Below, piece after piece: positions 22,021 to 33,567 of a stretch of DNA of 64,000 bases. A program made the translations under genes and the position numbers. A model generated the notes under the pieces. That model searched no databases and was not told the DNA's origin. It was given only the letters and a program-made list of their open reading frames with translations. Positions within the stretch are counted from its first letter, which is position 1; the number at the start of each line of letters is the position of its first letter. The stretch is from Paraconiothyrium sp. Pb-2020 (Eukaryota > Ascomycota > Dothideomycetes > Pleosporales > Didymosphaeriaceae): contig JAJUBI010000004.1 in assembly GCA_022419385.1 (NCBI GenBank), positions 124,001 to 188,000 on the forward strand, written 5' to 3'.

Positions 22021-22930
22021 GCTTTCGATATTCCATATGATGTTTTATGATACCCATGTCGGTTGTTACGAGGTCTATGCGTAACGTTGTGCTTATGCGG
22101 GAAGCATGTCAACAGAGCATTGCAAGTAGTTGCAGATTTGCGCGTGAACCGTGAGCGGAGAGTGTGCAACTTTCACATATCTTCTTTTTCTATTTGCTCG
22201 GTAGCCAGTAAGTCAAGTACATCCAAGGCACGCAGACGCCCATCAAGAGATAGATTCGATTCCTGGGCAACGTGGTCACTCCTTTGAATGAGACCCGGAC
22301 TGCTCTATCGAGGCGACAACTCGGCCATCGCAACACTAGCTACGCAGAAACGCATGGCTAACCCCCATATATACGCCGAGCAAACCTAACAGCCAGTACA
22401 ACCTATCTCGGCAGAAAGCACAGAGACAAAGAAACGGATATTTACATTAACCGATGGAATGTTAAAATCGGTTGTTACAGTAGCAAAAGGGATATCAAAC
22501 AATAGTCTAAATATGCGACAATGAAAGGAAATCGTGACCGAGAAGATGTGAGCCGTCGTTCGTTTCGAAAAGATGGGTATCTCGTTGAATCGATTGCAAA
22601 GGATGGAAGCCTAAGACAGCGAGTGATGCCGAGGTGCTAATCAGAGGCATCGGTGGTTGACGCGGATGCGAAGGAGAGGTCGAGCGGGGCTTGCGGAGCC
22701 AACGACATGCCCCATCAGTCACGCAAAAGCTTATGCATGCGTAGAAGCCAGCAAGGTCATGGACCAGATAACCGGATATGTATGTACGAGGACGCCAATT
22801 CGAGCCACTATGGATACTGAAGCGGCTGCGGTGTCAAGCACGCGGTTTTCGGTGCGTAAGGTGCTAGACTCAGTCAGTTGTTTATCGCTGTGTTGGGGCT
22901 GCGATCTCAACGAACCTATCAAGCGTGTCT
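22021..22930. other. intergenic between convergent genes
   Basis: 3' regions of RRP17 (plus) and the small membrane protein (minus). I see no supported ORF, RNA gene or repeat. Confidence 0.5.
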
Positions 22931-23380
22931 CTATTGAATCGGGCCGTGCTCGCCAGGCTTCTTCCAGACACCTCCACCCACGGCTTTGGAAATGCCCACG
23001 CCCGTGCCAGCCGCAGCAGCGACAAGAAATAAAGCAATGATGATCTTAACCCAAAGTCTCTGCTTGTTGCTCAGGCTGTGGAAAAAGCTGCAGCCCTTTG
23101 CCCGCTGGCTGAGCTTCTTCTTCTCCATTATTGCCTGCCGTGACGGCCACATTGTGCACTCTTTGACGCGTCCGTCGACTGACACCTTGGGCTGCTGCGT
23201 CGTAGCCGCCGAAAGGGGGACTCCAGACTCCAGGTCGCGGTCGTAGACGTTGACGTCAAGGTGCATCTTGGTCTGGGAAGGGGCATCCATGGAGCGGCGA
23301 GCGTCAGGGTGCTTGTAGAAGGCAGAGAAGGGATTCGACGAGTCGAGGCCCATATCTTGCTTGGCGGCCGTCGTCGACAT
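22931..23380 (-). CDS. conserved fungal single-pass membrane protein, unknown function
   Basis: A 149-residue protein if translation starts at the ATG at 23380, which sits in a strong CCACCATGTC context; the frame stays open upstream without a good ATG. The N-terminal 110 residues are polar and contain KMHLDVNVYDRDLESGVPL and a Cys/Trp element ECTMWPSRQ, then a basic block (KKKLSQRAKGCS). One hydrophobic helix follows (about 113-132, VKIIIALFLVAAAAGTGVGI), then SKAVGGGVWK and a short tail. I recall this layout, with the helix and a GISKAVGGGVWK tail, from uncharacterised proteins of many filamentous ascomycetes, but no function is known to me. It may be tail-anchored. Confidence 0.7.
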   Translation of the reverse strand: MSTTAAKQDMGLDSSNPFSAFYKHPDARRSMDAPSQTKMHLDVNVYDRDLESGVPLSAATTQQPKVSVDGRVKECTMWPSRQAIMEKKKLSQRAKGCSFFHSLSNKQRLWVKIIIALFLVAAAAGTGVGISKAVGGGVWKKPGEHGPIQ

Positions 23381-24540
23381 GGTGGAGTCGTTTGAAGGTG
23401 CAGATCGGAGCGTCTGCTGGGGTGCGTCCAGGCCTCCAATTGTGGCGCCGAAGGTCACAGGCTTCTCTGTGTTTGCAAGCATTGCCAAGTCGAGTGGTGT
23501 GCTGGCGGAGGGAGTGTTTGGAGGGCCGACAGATGTCACGGTGAGTGCGGGGCTGAGGACAGCAATGAGCTCTGGTGCCGGGTCGAGGTGTGAGTCTGGG
23601 GCGTGCCCGGGAGGTGGTAGGCAGGCAGGAGAAGCCGTGACGCTCTGCGCTTGTGTGGCAGGTGCGCTCGAGGGTGTTCAGCAGTAGCAGGAAGGTGCGT
23701 TTGAGCCGTTGGGCCAGCAATCAGCTACAAGCGCTGCAAGAAAGCGAGTGGTTTCAGCGAGAGAATCGGCCGCGCAACAGCGGGCGCGGCCGTGGGAAGG
23801 GGTGAATACATATGGGTCGCGCCAACGCTCGCGACCCCAATCGGGCGTAGCCAGAGGCGATCCTCCCGCCTCAAGCAGCGCTGTGGCCCGGGCGTCGCTA
23901 GTGGCCCTCGCAATGAAATGCGGCCCACGCATGCTTCTTCAATTGATGCGGCGCCTCAAGCGAGCCATGCGTGGAGCCGCAGCCTGCTCGCCCATGCCCT
24001 CGCTCGCACTGCTCGCGCCGCCTTGTCTGTTTTATCCAGTCCGCCGTCGCATGCTGCGGCCGCACTGCCATCTGGGCATGGGCACGCCGACCTGCGCGTT
24101 CCCGAGAGCCTCTCCAAGAGGCCCAGGTCTAGACTGCACGGGCGCGCGCCAAAGTCGTACTCGTATCGGAGCCCTGGTCGTAAACGCCATACGACGCCGT
24201 CTCCGTGGCTCTCACGCTGCCGTCTGCCCATCCGTCGACACTCCACATGTCTCCTGGAAGCTTTGCTCGTGACACTAGCTGTATTTACGCACCATGTTTG
24301 TATGTAGGACCACCCCGTGCCCTGCCCTTTCCGCACACAGGTATTGCGCCGCTATCCAAAACAAACGCCTGTATGGGATGCGCCAATCTATACCCCAGCA
24401 CCGCGCGCTACCAAGAATCACAGTGCTAGATTCCCGCATTTTGATTCACTTCCATGCCACCCATTTACAGTCGACATCTACAGGAGCCTCCAAACTTTTA
24501 TTCGCCCTTCTCGTATTTTCTAACTCGATTCCATCCATAC
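23381..24540. other. intergenic
   Basis: Upstream region of the small membrane protein and 3' region of the ABC transporter. Several long, mutually overlapping plus-strand frames (for example 23709-24272) have Arg/Ser/Pro-rich compositions typical of chance ORFs in GC-rich DNA. Confidence 0.45.
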
Positions 24541-27500
24541 TTAAGCCGTGAAGAAATCCTCCCTCCGGATGCCGCTCCGATCACACATGCCCTTGAAGAT
24601 ACCCCCCCGGTCGTATAGATTGATAGGCCTGTCCAGCTCCGCAATAACGCCGGCATCCATGACGCAGATGCGGTCGTACCCGATGATGGTCTTCAAGCGG
24701 TGCGCGATGCACAGTAGCGTCTTGCCACGGAAACCGTCGACGATGGTCTTTTGAATCTTTTGGTCCGTCTCGAAGTCGACCGACGATGTTGCCTCGTCGC
24801 AAACAATGATTTGCGAGCCGCGCACAAGGGCGCGTGCAAGCGCCATCAACTGCCGTTGACCAAGCGAAAAGTTGAGACCTTCCTCCTCGACGACAGAGTC
24901 AAGATGGATGCGCCCCGATTTGTCGTCCATGGAAGCCTCGCTGGAGACCAAGTCTGCTTGCCGTAGCGCACCCCAGAGCTCGAGATCGCTGTGCTCGTTG
25001 AACGGATCTAGATTGGACCTGATGGTACCTTTGAAGAGCGTCGGGTCCTGAGGAATGATCGCGAGCTTGGACCGCAAGTCATGGAGACCAATTGTGCTGA
25101 TATCAACACCATCAATGGTGATAGACCCTCCCGACAGTTCGGTGAGACGGAACAACGTGCTCATGATGCTGGACTTACCGGCGCCAGTGCGTCCAACCAC
25201 ACCGATGCGCTCGCCCGCAGCAACGTGCATATCGAGGCCTTTGAGCACCAACGGTAGACCGTCTCTGTAGCGCATCTCGACGTTATGGAATACAATTTCG
25301 CCATGCTCTGGCCACGTCTTCCTGACCTCACCCATCGTGAGGGGAGCCTCCTCCTCCAACATGGTGCCATAGTGATGTATTCGTTCCGTCGCGTTCATGT
25401 TGTTCTCAACCTCTGCGAGTTGACGCACCGTGAACTGAATCATTTGTACAATCGTAAGAATGTAAGAAAGTACAAGCCCCGCAATGCTAGGGTTGACTGA
25501 GAATCGGGAAGTAACAACCAAGATGCCCGTGGTGAAGACGAGCAAGATGCCAATGACATCGAGACGAACGCTAAGCCATCGCTGGTTCGCAAATGTAAGA
25601 TAGTATGCGCTGTTCATGTCGTCAATTGCATCGCGCACTGAACGAGAAAATTGATGTTCCAGGCCATAGGCACGGATGGTTGGCGTGCCCATGACCGCCT
25701 CGCTGAAGCGTGCGAAGACGTTGCTGCGGAGGACCGACTCGTGACGCTTGACCTCACGAGCCGATGCTCGATAGTACGCAGCAGAGAACATGAAGATGAG
25801 GAAGAGAGGACCCAGTGCTATGGCATAGTAATAGTAATACGAGATGATGAGGATGAAGACCGAAATAATCATGGCCAGAGTCATGAAGTACATGCGAATC
25901 GCATCGGTAAGTGTGTTGTCCATGACATCAATGTCTTTGGAGAAGCGGTTCGTAATACGTCCGAGAGGTGTTGTGTCGAAGAAGGACATCGGAGCTCTGA
26001 GGACGCGATGGATAGCGCGGTGCAGCATAACTTTGCCGGCCTCAGTGCCAAACACAGAGACGGCAATAGAAAATGCAAACATGAGCAAAGCCTGAGAGAC
26101 ACCAAGTGCAGCGTATACTCCAATCTAAACGACTTAGCAGATGACCGTAAATAAATCGGAGAGTACCTACGTATGCACCTTCGCTGTAACCGAACTTATT
26201 AGAGGTCCACCATGACAACCATAAGCTCGTTGCGATATTCGCACCTTGTGACAGGATGAGAACTACCACTACGACAGGGCCGACCCATAAACCACCTCCA
26301 GCTCGGAGATAGGCCAGCCAGACGTCCCAATTCACGGCCTTGGTAGCTCGGTCCTCCTCTTGCATCAACGCGGCAGCAGGCTTCTTCTTTTTCTTCTTCT
26401 TGGCCATCTTCTTCTCGTCTTCGATCTCGTCTTCAACAGCATGTTCTTGCTCCTCCTTCGCCTCCTCGGTTGCAGTCATGGTCATTAATTGTTGGAATTC
26501 CTTGTTGTTTGCCATCAGATTGGGGAACGTGTCCACCGCCTGGATTCGACCTTCTTCGACCCAGACAATCCTATCGCATCGATCGAGCACATGAAGTTGA
26601 TGTGTAGCCAGGATGCGGCATTTGTCTTGGAGAAGACCACATATAGCGTTATCCATGATGTGTCGACCGACATGCGCGTCAACTGCCGATAATGGATCAT
26701 CCATCAACACGATGTCTGCGTCGAAGTAGATGGCACGCGCAATGTTCATACGCTGTTTCTGACCACCAGAGACGGTAATGCCTCGTTCCCCTATTTCAGT
26801 TTTGTCGTGATTGGGAAGCATGTCAAGATCTGGTCTTAAGGCACACGCGTCGACTACTTTGCTGTACCAATCGTGCTGGAACTCCTTTCCAAAGATGATA
26901 TTCTCACGAACAGTCGCGTTCTGAATCCAAGCATACTGGGGACAGAAAGCACGTGACGCGCCAATCATGACCTCGCCCTTGGTTCGTCGCATGTCACCTG
27001 CTAATGCTGCTAAGAAGGAACTCTTTCCAGAGCCTACGCCTCCTATTACGGCGATCAGCTCCTTCCTCCCAATTGAGAGATCGAGATCCTTCAGTTGAAA
27101 CGGGGGTTCCTCATCTACCACTTTTTCTCCCTGTATTACGTCAGTGCGAATGATCAAAGTAGATGACCGAGGAAGAAGACATTTTACAGGAACATGTCGA
27201 GCTATCAGTACTTTACGTTGTTCAGGATGGCGGCACAACGCATAGTCGTACCGAAGTTCTTGACCGTTGGCTTTATGAAACGACCACTCCGGGCCTCATC
27301 ATTACGTACCGAATCAGTGGCAGAGCCGCTCCCGTTACTCGCAACAGACTGTACGCTCTTTCTCTTATCTTTCTTATCCTTCTTCGCTTGTTTGCCAGGA
27401 GATCCCGTCTTCACTGATGAACCATCCTCATCTTCACGCGTGGGATGACGCTCCCAAGTAAAGTCTGCATCCTTGATCACGATAGCCTCTTTCGCCTCGT

Positions 27501-29523
27501 AGTTCCACTCGGTATCCTCTTGAGCTTCTTCCGCCAACAAAAACTCCTGAACAATCATCAGCACACTCAAAGGGCCTACGCCTGGAGATCGTTTGCGTTG
27601 GCATCATGTATCCTAGGGGAAGGCATGATATCGAAGCTTACACCTGTGAAATACAGAAGCCTTCGTGAAGCAAGGGTTGTAGATATTAATGACAACACAA
27701 CGTACCTGTATTCGTTTGACAGACGCATTCGCATCAATGACCTGTCCAATCACAAGAGGGAGAAAGTTGAGCGGAATGCGGAGAGAGTTGAACAGAGCAA
27801 GCGAAGAGAAAATCGGCGCAGGATTAAGACCATGATCGGTGAGGCTGGTCGAAATTAGCTTGAGGTCAATACGCGAGTAGATACATAGCTTGATCACAAG
27901 TCGGACGCCGTTTCGTGCACCCCTTGGGGACAACATAGGGTATATCGAAGAACTGGAACTTCTGATGTATGACAGCCGGGGGTGGGGGCAACGTACGAGT
28001 AGGTGATGAAAGCAAGCATGGAGGCGAAGACGGGCATCGACATGCCTACAGCCATGATGCCGTTTCGAATGGCGAGCAAAATCTGGATGCCCTTGATCTC
28101 TTTCGTTCGGATGGCATCCACTCGCTCAAGAAAGCTTGTCTCCCACCCAAAATACTTTACGAATCGCACAGCCTGCAAAATCTCCTGCGTTAGGCTAATC
28201 CGCTGGTCTGTGATTTTATTTATAGCCATTCTCCGCCGGAAAAGAGAGCGCACGGCACGTCCAAGTAACGGCATCGTGACGATGAGGAGACCGATTCCCG
28301 GGAGGGCACTGTACGTCAGATTGATGAGCAGCAAAGCAACCGTGATCAGAATCGCAATGGGCGAACACCAAATCATGTGGAAGAAACCGCTGGCCTGGTC
28401 GACACGATAGGTGTCCGTCGACATCAGATTGATAATTCTCCCATTTCCCCAGCCTTGGCCGTCGCCCGAGACTCCTTGCGGACCTTGCGCGAGTTCCTTC
28501 TGCTTCCGTTTGAGGATTTTGTGATACCACTTTCTTTCTGCTTCGCTTCCTGCTTTTATATCAGGAGGTGGCTTTTCCAGTATGGCTTGGCCGCCAGCTT
28601 TCGCGCGTCCGGAGAGTTTCATAGCCTTGTCGAAGATGACGGTTATAAGCACAGCTCTTGCTTCACCGCCAATCATCATACCTCTGTACATGAAATGATT
28701 TGTAGCCATACTTTGAAAGAACTGCATCGCCGTGATGCCAATGACTAGACCGATACCTTCACCAATAGGAGGGGCAGGCCCGCCATAGTGTTGGGCAATA
28801 TACGCTTTGAGTGCGAAATTGATCAGGTAGCGTAGGACGAACGGCGCAACAGACTGGATGACGCTGGCAAGAAGCTGGCAAGTACCACCTAGTAGAAATT
28901 CCCATTTGAACGTGTCGAAGAGTGCACCCAATAGCAGTCTTTCGCCTCCTGCTTCTCTCCGTCTCTTGAAAGATGCTTGAAGCCGCTCTACCATTACATC
29001 TGCGCTTCGATCGGGGTTGACGGTCCAAAGGTCGTTCTTTTCGAGCGGTCGCTTGTAGCCAACCTACAGACACCGTCGCGTTAGCAGCCGAAGCATCGAT
29101 CATCCGCACCATACGTACTGTCATGAGCGGGGCCATCCATTGGAAAGTAAGTCGGCTGAAAAAACCGGCACTATACTCCCGCGATGGGAGTCTGGTCTCC
29201 GGAACGCGCGGTTTCTCGCCCCATTTGAGCGGATTGAGCTTCTTGTACCATTTCTTCTTTCCGCTGGCAGAAGATTTTGTATCGGATAGTTGGCTGCTCC
29301 ACTCTGATACACCACTCTGCGCGCTCTGTAGCCTGGAAAGCGGCCCCCCTCGGGTGCTGTGCTTGTCGGCATGGGCGTCCAGGTTCTTCTCCACTTCCGC
29401 CGTCTCCAAAGGTTCGCTGACAATGGGTTCGTATTGTTTAGGATTTTGCGCAGCTGCCTCCTGGTCCTGTAGCCGCCAGTCCATCTCTTTCTCGTTGAGA
29501 GATGAGGACCCGGATCCAGACAT
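24541..29523 (-). CDS. YOR1: ABCC-type multidrug transporter, Yor1-like
   Basis: Full-length ATP-driven efflux pump of the MRP/CFTR (ABCC) family, probably in the plasma membrane. Exons (minus): 29119-29523, 27997-29063, 27706-27844, 27217-27546, 26171-27130, 24541-26124; 1494 residues, all junctions in phase (yeast Yor1 has 1477). It is a short ABCC without the N-terminal TMD0: TMD1, NBD1, TMD2, NBD2. NBD1 (Walker A near 677) has GGVGSGKSS, signature VSGGQKQR and Walker B VLMDDPLSAVD, with Asp in place of the catalytic Glu, as is usual for this family. NBD2 (Walker A near 1281) has GRTGAGKSS, FSLGQRQLMALARAL and IIVCDEATSSVD. A Lys-rich insert (MAKKKKKKKP) follows NBD1. Yeast Yor1 exports oligomycin and many other organic anions; the substrate here is unknown. 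Confidence 0.93.
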
Positions 29524-30790
29524 TGCGCGCTGCGGACGCTCTGCGCGTCTCAGTCAAAGGGAAGAGAAGCTTAGTTCCGAAGTGGAAGTGTTGCGAGGCA
29601 GGTCTTTGTCAGAGGGTCACGGTTACGCAGGAACAAGGCGGCGCCATGGGGACTCGAGAACTCGGGGGTTGTCGTGCTACGATGCCCGGGGACGCGAGAT
29701 TCATATACCTCGGAGGCTTGCAAAATGGTGAGGTCAAGAGGCAACCATCCACGGCCCAAACGGAGATAAAAGCGGCCAATCAGCAGCGGCGCAACGCGGC
29801 TTGCTAAGCTGCACCCTTCGCGCAGTGTTTTGCGTCTGCGAAGTCATGGTCCATCGGGGCCTCTTTCGCGCCGATTCCCGATGCGAGCGAGGCGTGATGC
29901 GAAGGGGGCCCCTGGGCGGACGGACGTGTGCAATCGATTGATCATGGGCCAGGCAGTCCTCGACACGCGTTGGCTCGACGGCGACGGAGCCCGGTTGCTG
30001 CTGCTCTGCTCATGCTCGAGCGCCCTGGATACAGCGTCAAGGCCTCGGTCCACCGTCCACCGAACACCTCTTCCCCGCCTCCGTCTCCGAACCCGAACAG
30101 TCACTCATCGACGGCTGGGAGGCAGCCATCGAGCTCACAACGTGGTTGCCCGAAACCCCTGTCATCGAGACGTTGACTCACAGCCATTGCAGACCATGTT
30201 GTCTGGAGTCGGCCCCGAGCCTGCCACCATGCGTCTCTTCGACCATTCTGGATGGAAAAGTGCTTACGTGTGTTGTCATAGGTGCGGTCCATCGTGGAGG
30301 TAGTGGCACGAGTGCTGTTTATATATTTGAGCTTCCCTGCCGAGACTGATCACCGAATTGTACCCCTTCATGGCGTTTTGCGGACATCGAGCACACCCAT
30401 CTACGGCCGTTTTGTCAGCATACATGTGACAAGCAGCCAATGAGGTCTTGCGCATTGCTTCACAATGTCATCGCCTGAGACGATACTTCAGCTAAGCTCA
30501 TGTGCACACAAATAGACAGTGTGGCTTTGGGAATGTGGTGTGACATTTCTACCGTCTGACAGCTAGCATCGAAAAAATGTTTCGCTGAATGTCCGCTGCC
30601 TATGTAGCCACAATCATCATCCCGCGCTCCCACATATGCGATCGAGTTCCCACCCCATGCGACTTCTGGTTGCCAAAAGAGTACACATGCTACATTTCGG
30701 TGGAAAAGTCTATCCATCGTCGTATAGTGTTCTCCAAAACAATACAATCTCGAAGACGTTTTCAGTGCTAGCGAGTAAGGTAGGAGGCCT
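29524..30790. other. intergenic
   Basis: Promoter side of the transporter gene and 3' side of ornithine aminotransferase. The open frames here (such as 29830-30303, plus) are Arg/Ser/Pro-rich with no domain. The aminotransferase stop lies at 30791. Confidence 0.5.
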
Positions 30791-32339
30791 TCAATTGTCG
30801 ATGCCGATGTGTACATTCTTCTCGCCCGGTGGCAGAACTTCCTGCTCTCTCTGACCCTGGAGCTTAGGGAGCTCCTCCATTGCTTCCTTGATAATGGCAA
30901 GCGCAGAATCAATCTCTTGCTCCGTGATGACGAGTGGCGGCGCAAGGCGAATGATGTTCTGATGAGTGGGTTTAGCCTGTCCTTCAGCGTTAGTGCTCTG
31001 TAAGTCGTCGCATGTGTGATCTTCAGGGCCCTTCTTACTAGTAATCCCTTCTCTTTGAAGAGCATACATAGGTCCCACGCACTATGTCCATTCGTCTTCT
31101 TCTCATCGATTACAATCGCATTGAGCAGACCCTTGCCGCGAATTGTCGTGATCATGGGGTTGTTGAGCTTCTGTAATCCGTCACGGAACTTCTTGCCTAG
31201 CGTTTCAGCACGCTCAACCATGTTCTCCTCCTGAATGAGTTCGAGTGCTCGTATCGCGACTGCGGAGCCTAGGGGGTTGCCGCCGTAAGTTGAGCCGTGA
31301 GTACCGGGTTCGACGATGAGCATGACATCCTTGGATCCCAAAACGCACGAGACAGGGTACATGCCTCCCGAGATTGCCTTGCCTAGCAGGACAAGGTCTG
31401 GCTTGATGCCGCTCCACTCGAGGCACAACATCTTGCCGGTTCGCGCAATACCAGTTTGTATCTCGTCGCATATCAGGAGGACGTTGTGCTTCTCGCAAAG
31501 TGCCTTGACTTCTCGCAGGTAGCTGTCATCAGGCACCACAATGCCAGCTTCTCCTTGGATTGGCTCAACAAGGAAGGCGGCTGTTTTCTCGCCATGTTCT
31601 TCAAGGACCTCCCGCAAGTCATCGACGTTGTTGTACCTGATAGGCTTGTTTGTGGAAGGGTTGGTGCTGCCAATATTAGGGAGATATGGGCCATAGTTGT
31701 CTCGCGACTCGGGGTCGTTGGACATTGATATGGCGGCAAATGTGCGCCCGTGGAAATTCTCGGTCACAGAGAAGACCAGTGCCTCATTCTGTGGTATCCC
31801 TTTTACTTTGTAACCCCACTTGCGTGCAATCTTCACAGCGGTCTCCACGGCCTCTGCGCCGGTGTTCATCGGCAGTACCATGTCGAAGCCGAACGTTCGC
31901 GTGACGAACTCAGCGAAACGTGGAAAAACATCATTGTAGAAGGCACGACTACTGAGCGTCAGGCGTGAAGCTTGCTCGGTCAAGGCTTTCACAAGCTCGG
32001 GGTGGCAATGTCCCTGATTGACGGCGCTGTAGGCGGAGAGGAAGTCTAGATAGTGCTTGCCCTCGGGGTCCCACACTGAACAGCCGCTCGCACGCGAGAA
32101 GACTGCGCAACTGTTAGCTGATCCACGAGTATTGTACAGCTACTGTACCTACCAATTGGCAAGGGATGGTAGTTGTGAGCAGCGAACTTGGCCTCGGCAC
32201 CGATGGCGGCGTCGGACGACTCCGCATGGTACTTGGTTGGATCTGGGGTGCCCGTAGGATGGAAAGCGCGCGCAGTAGGCTTCAAGGCGGTCCCATTGGC
32301 GACCGTCGGAGCCTCGTTCTGAACCGCGCCCGGGGCCAT
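30791..32339 (-). CDS. CAR2: Ornithine aminotransferase
   Basis: PLP enzyme that moves the delta-amino group of ornithine to 2-oxoglutarate, giving glutamate semialdehyde; part of arginine breakdown and proline supply. Exons (minus): 32153-32339, 31039-32102, 30791-30976; 478 residues, in frame, last intron with branch point CTAAC. Class III aminotransferase signatures are present: NTGAEAVETAVK, the PLP-ring Asp in LLICDEIQTGIARTG (about residue 275) and the Schiff-base Lys in LLGKAISGGMYPV (about residue 304). I start at the ATG at 32339; the 60 residues before the catalytic fold are polar and show no strong mitochondrial presequence, in keeping with cytosolic fungal enzymes. Confidence 0.94.
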
Positions 32340-33115
32340 GATCAATTGAAGGACAGTGGTGCGCGGGTGGTCGTACGTGGGTGCAGTGCGGGGTGGCAGG
32401 GCTGTCGTAGATCGCCTTTGTTTGTACAGAGAGGAGGGGGTAGAAGAGAACCTGCAGACCGCTGCTGAAAGGTGCCAGCCCTTAAGAATTTGTTTGTGGA
32501 CCGCTATAAGCCTATACCTGTACTTAGGGTGCTACTTCGTGTAGAGATGCCTTTAGGGATCGACCAGCGCGGCTCAGCGCGGGGGTTTTGTCATGGCGCT
32601 GATTGGACTGAGGCCGCCGCGCGCAGCTGACCAGAGGGCGAACATGTTCAGACGTTGTCCAGGCGGTGTTTGATGTGTAGCCAGGGACGCAAGACGCGGC
32701 GGAAGAGCGGAGACGATGGAGGCGGGTTGACAATCTACAGTCGGCAAAAGTTGTGGGAGCAAATCAGCTATTTCTCCTATTCTTGCCTCTGCAGCTTGCG
32801 CCTGTTTCCCTGTCGCTGGAGTCCACAGGCGCAGCGGAGCAGGCGGCAACTGCTCTGGCGAGTACGAAGCTGCATCGATGCACGACGGCGGTCACTGAGA
32901 TCATTGTGACTCTGCATCGCACACGTGCATGGCGTTGGATATGCAGGCTGCTACGGTTCCATGTCTGCTCTGTCCAGGAGACAAGCCGAACATTCGACAC
33001 ACGATACACACTCGCCACGACCCACTGCCGCACTAGAGAAGCATCGCGGAGCGAAGGACAAAGTTCACATGTGACGTCTTCGAAAAGAACCTGGGATTGG
33101 GACATGTACGACTGA
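32340..33115. other. intergenic
   Basis: Presumed promoter of ornithine aminotransferase. No supported ORF; the frames on both strands overlap and lack domains. Confidence 0.5.
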
Positions 33116-33382
33116 TCATTGCGCTCTCTTCCATGGCTCGAAAGCAGGAAGAAACCGCACCCAAGATCGGCCGAGTCTGCTCTCCACTACACGGACGGTT
33201 TTCGTTCTCATGGAACCTCGCACTGTCCGTAGACAGCGGGTATCTCGAACCGAAAATGCTTTGAAGTGAGTGTGATAGAATTTGCGTTGTTCATGGAGGA
33301 GAGGAGCAGCGGCCGGACGCACAGTTTTTGAAGCGATTCTTTGAGCCAGCGCTAGTCCCGATCGCGTTAATAATTGACTCAT
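33116..33382 (-). CDS. hypothetical small protein, possible mitochondrial presequence
   Basis: An 88-codon ORF starting at a true ATG (33382), divergent from the eIF2 gamma gene 185 bp away. The first 40 residues look like a mitochondrial targeting peptide: hydroxylated, Arg/Lys-rich and without acids until Glu32 (MSQLLTRSGLALAQRIASKT then VRPAAAPLLHEQRKFYH). The second half is Arg-rich and less convincing, so the real gene may splice out of this frame after about residue 42. I recognise no family. It could equally be chance. Confidence 0.33.
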   Translation of the reverse strand: MSQLLTRSGLALAQRIASKTVRPAAAPLLHEQRKFYHTHFKAFSVRDTRCLRTVRGSMRTKTVRVVESRLGRSWVRFLPAFEPWKRAQ

Positions 33383-33567
33383 GGTGGGCTGGTGGGCATT
33401 TTCGCCTTTGCGTGGGCATTTCGAACGTCGACTCCCCGCCTAAGCTGCACCCACGTCCTGCTGTCGCCTTTGCTGCCCACCTCGTCCCCCGTCCGACGAG
33501 CTTAGACCTTCCACACCAGCGCATTCGCATATCCTCCCCGCGGCCAGTTCCACGCCAACCACCCAGC

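Noticed and set aside
22240..22275. GATTCGATTCCTGG as a tRNA B box
   Set aside because: There is no A box or acceptor stem at the right distance, and the strand around it does not fold as a cloverleaf by eye.
23709..24272. 187-codon plus frame
   Set aside because: Arg/Ser/Pro/Ala-rich with another long frame beside it; no homology I recognise.
26390..26420. TTC/TTT-rich tract as a microsatellite
   Set aside because: It encodes the Lys-rich insert after NBD1 of the transporter on the minus strand.
29830..30303. 157-codon plus frame upstream of the transporter
   Set aside because: No domain; its composition matches local base content.
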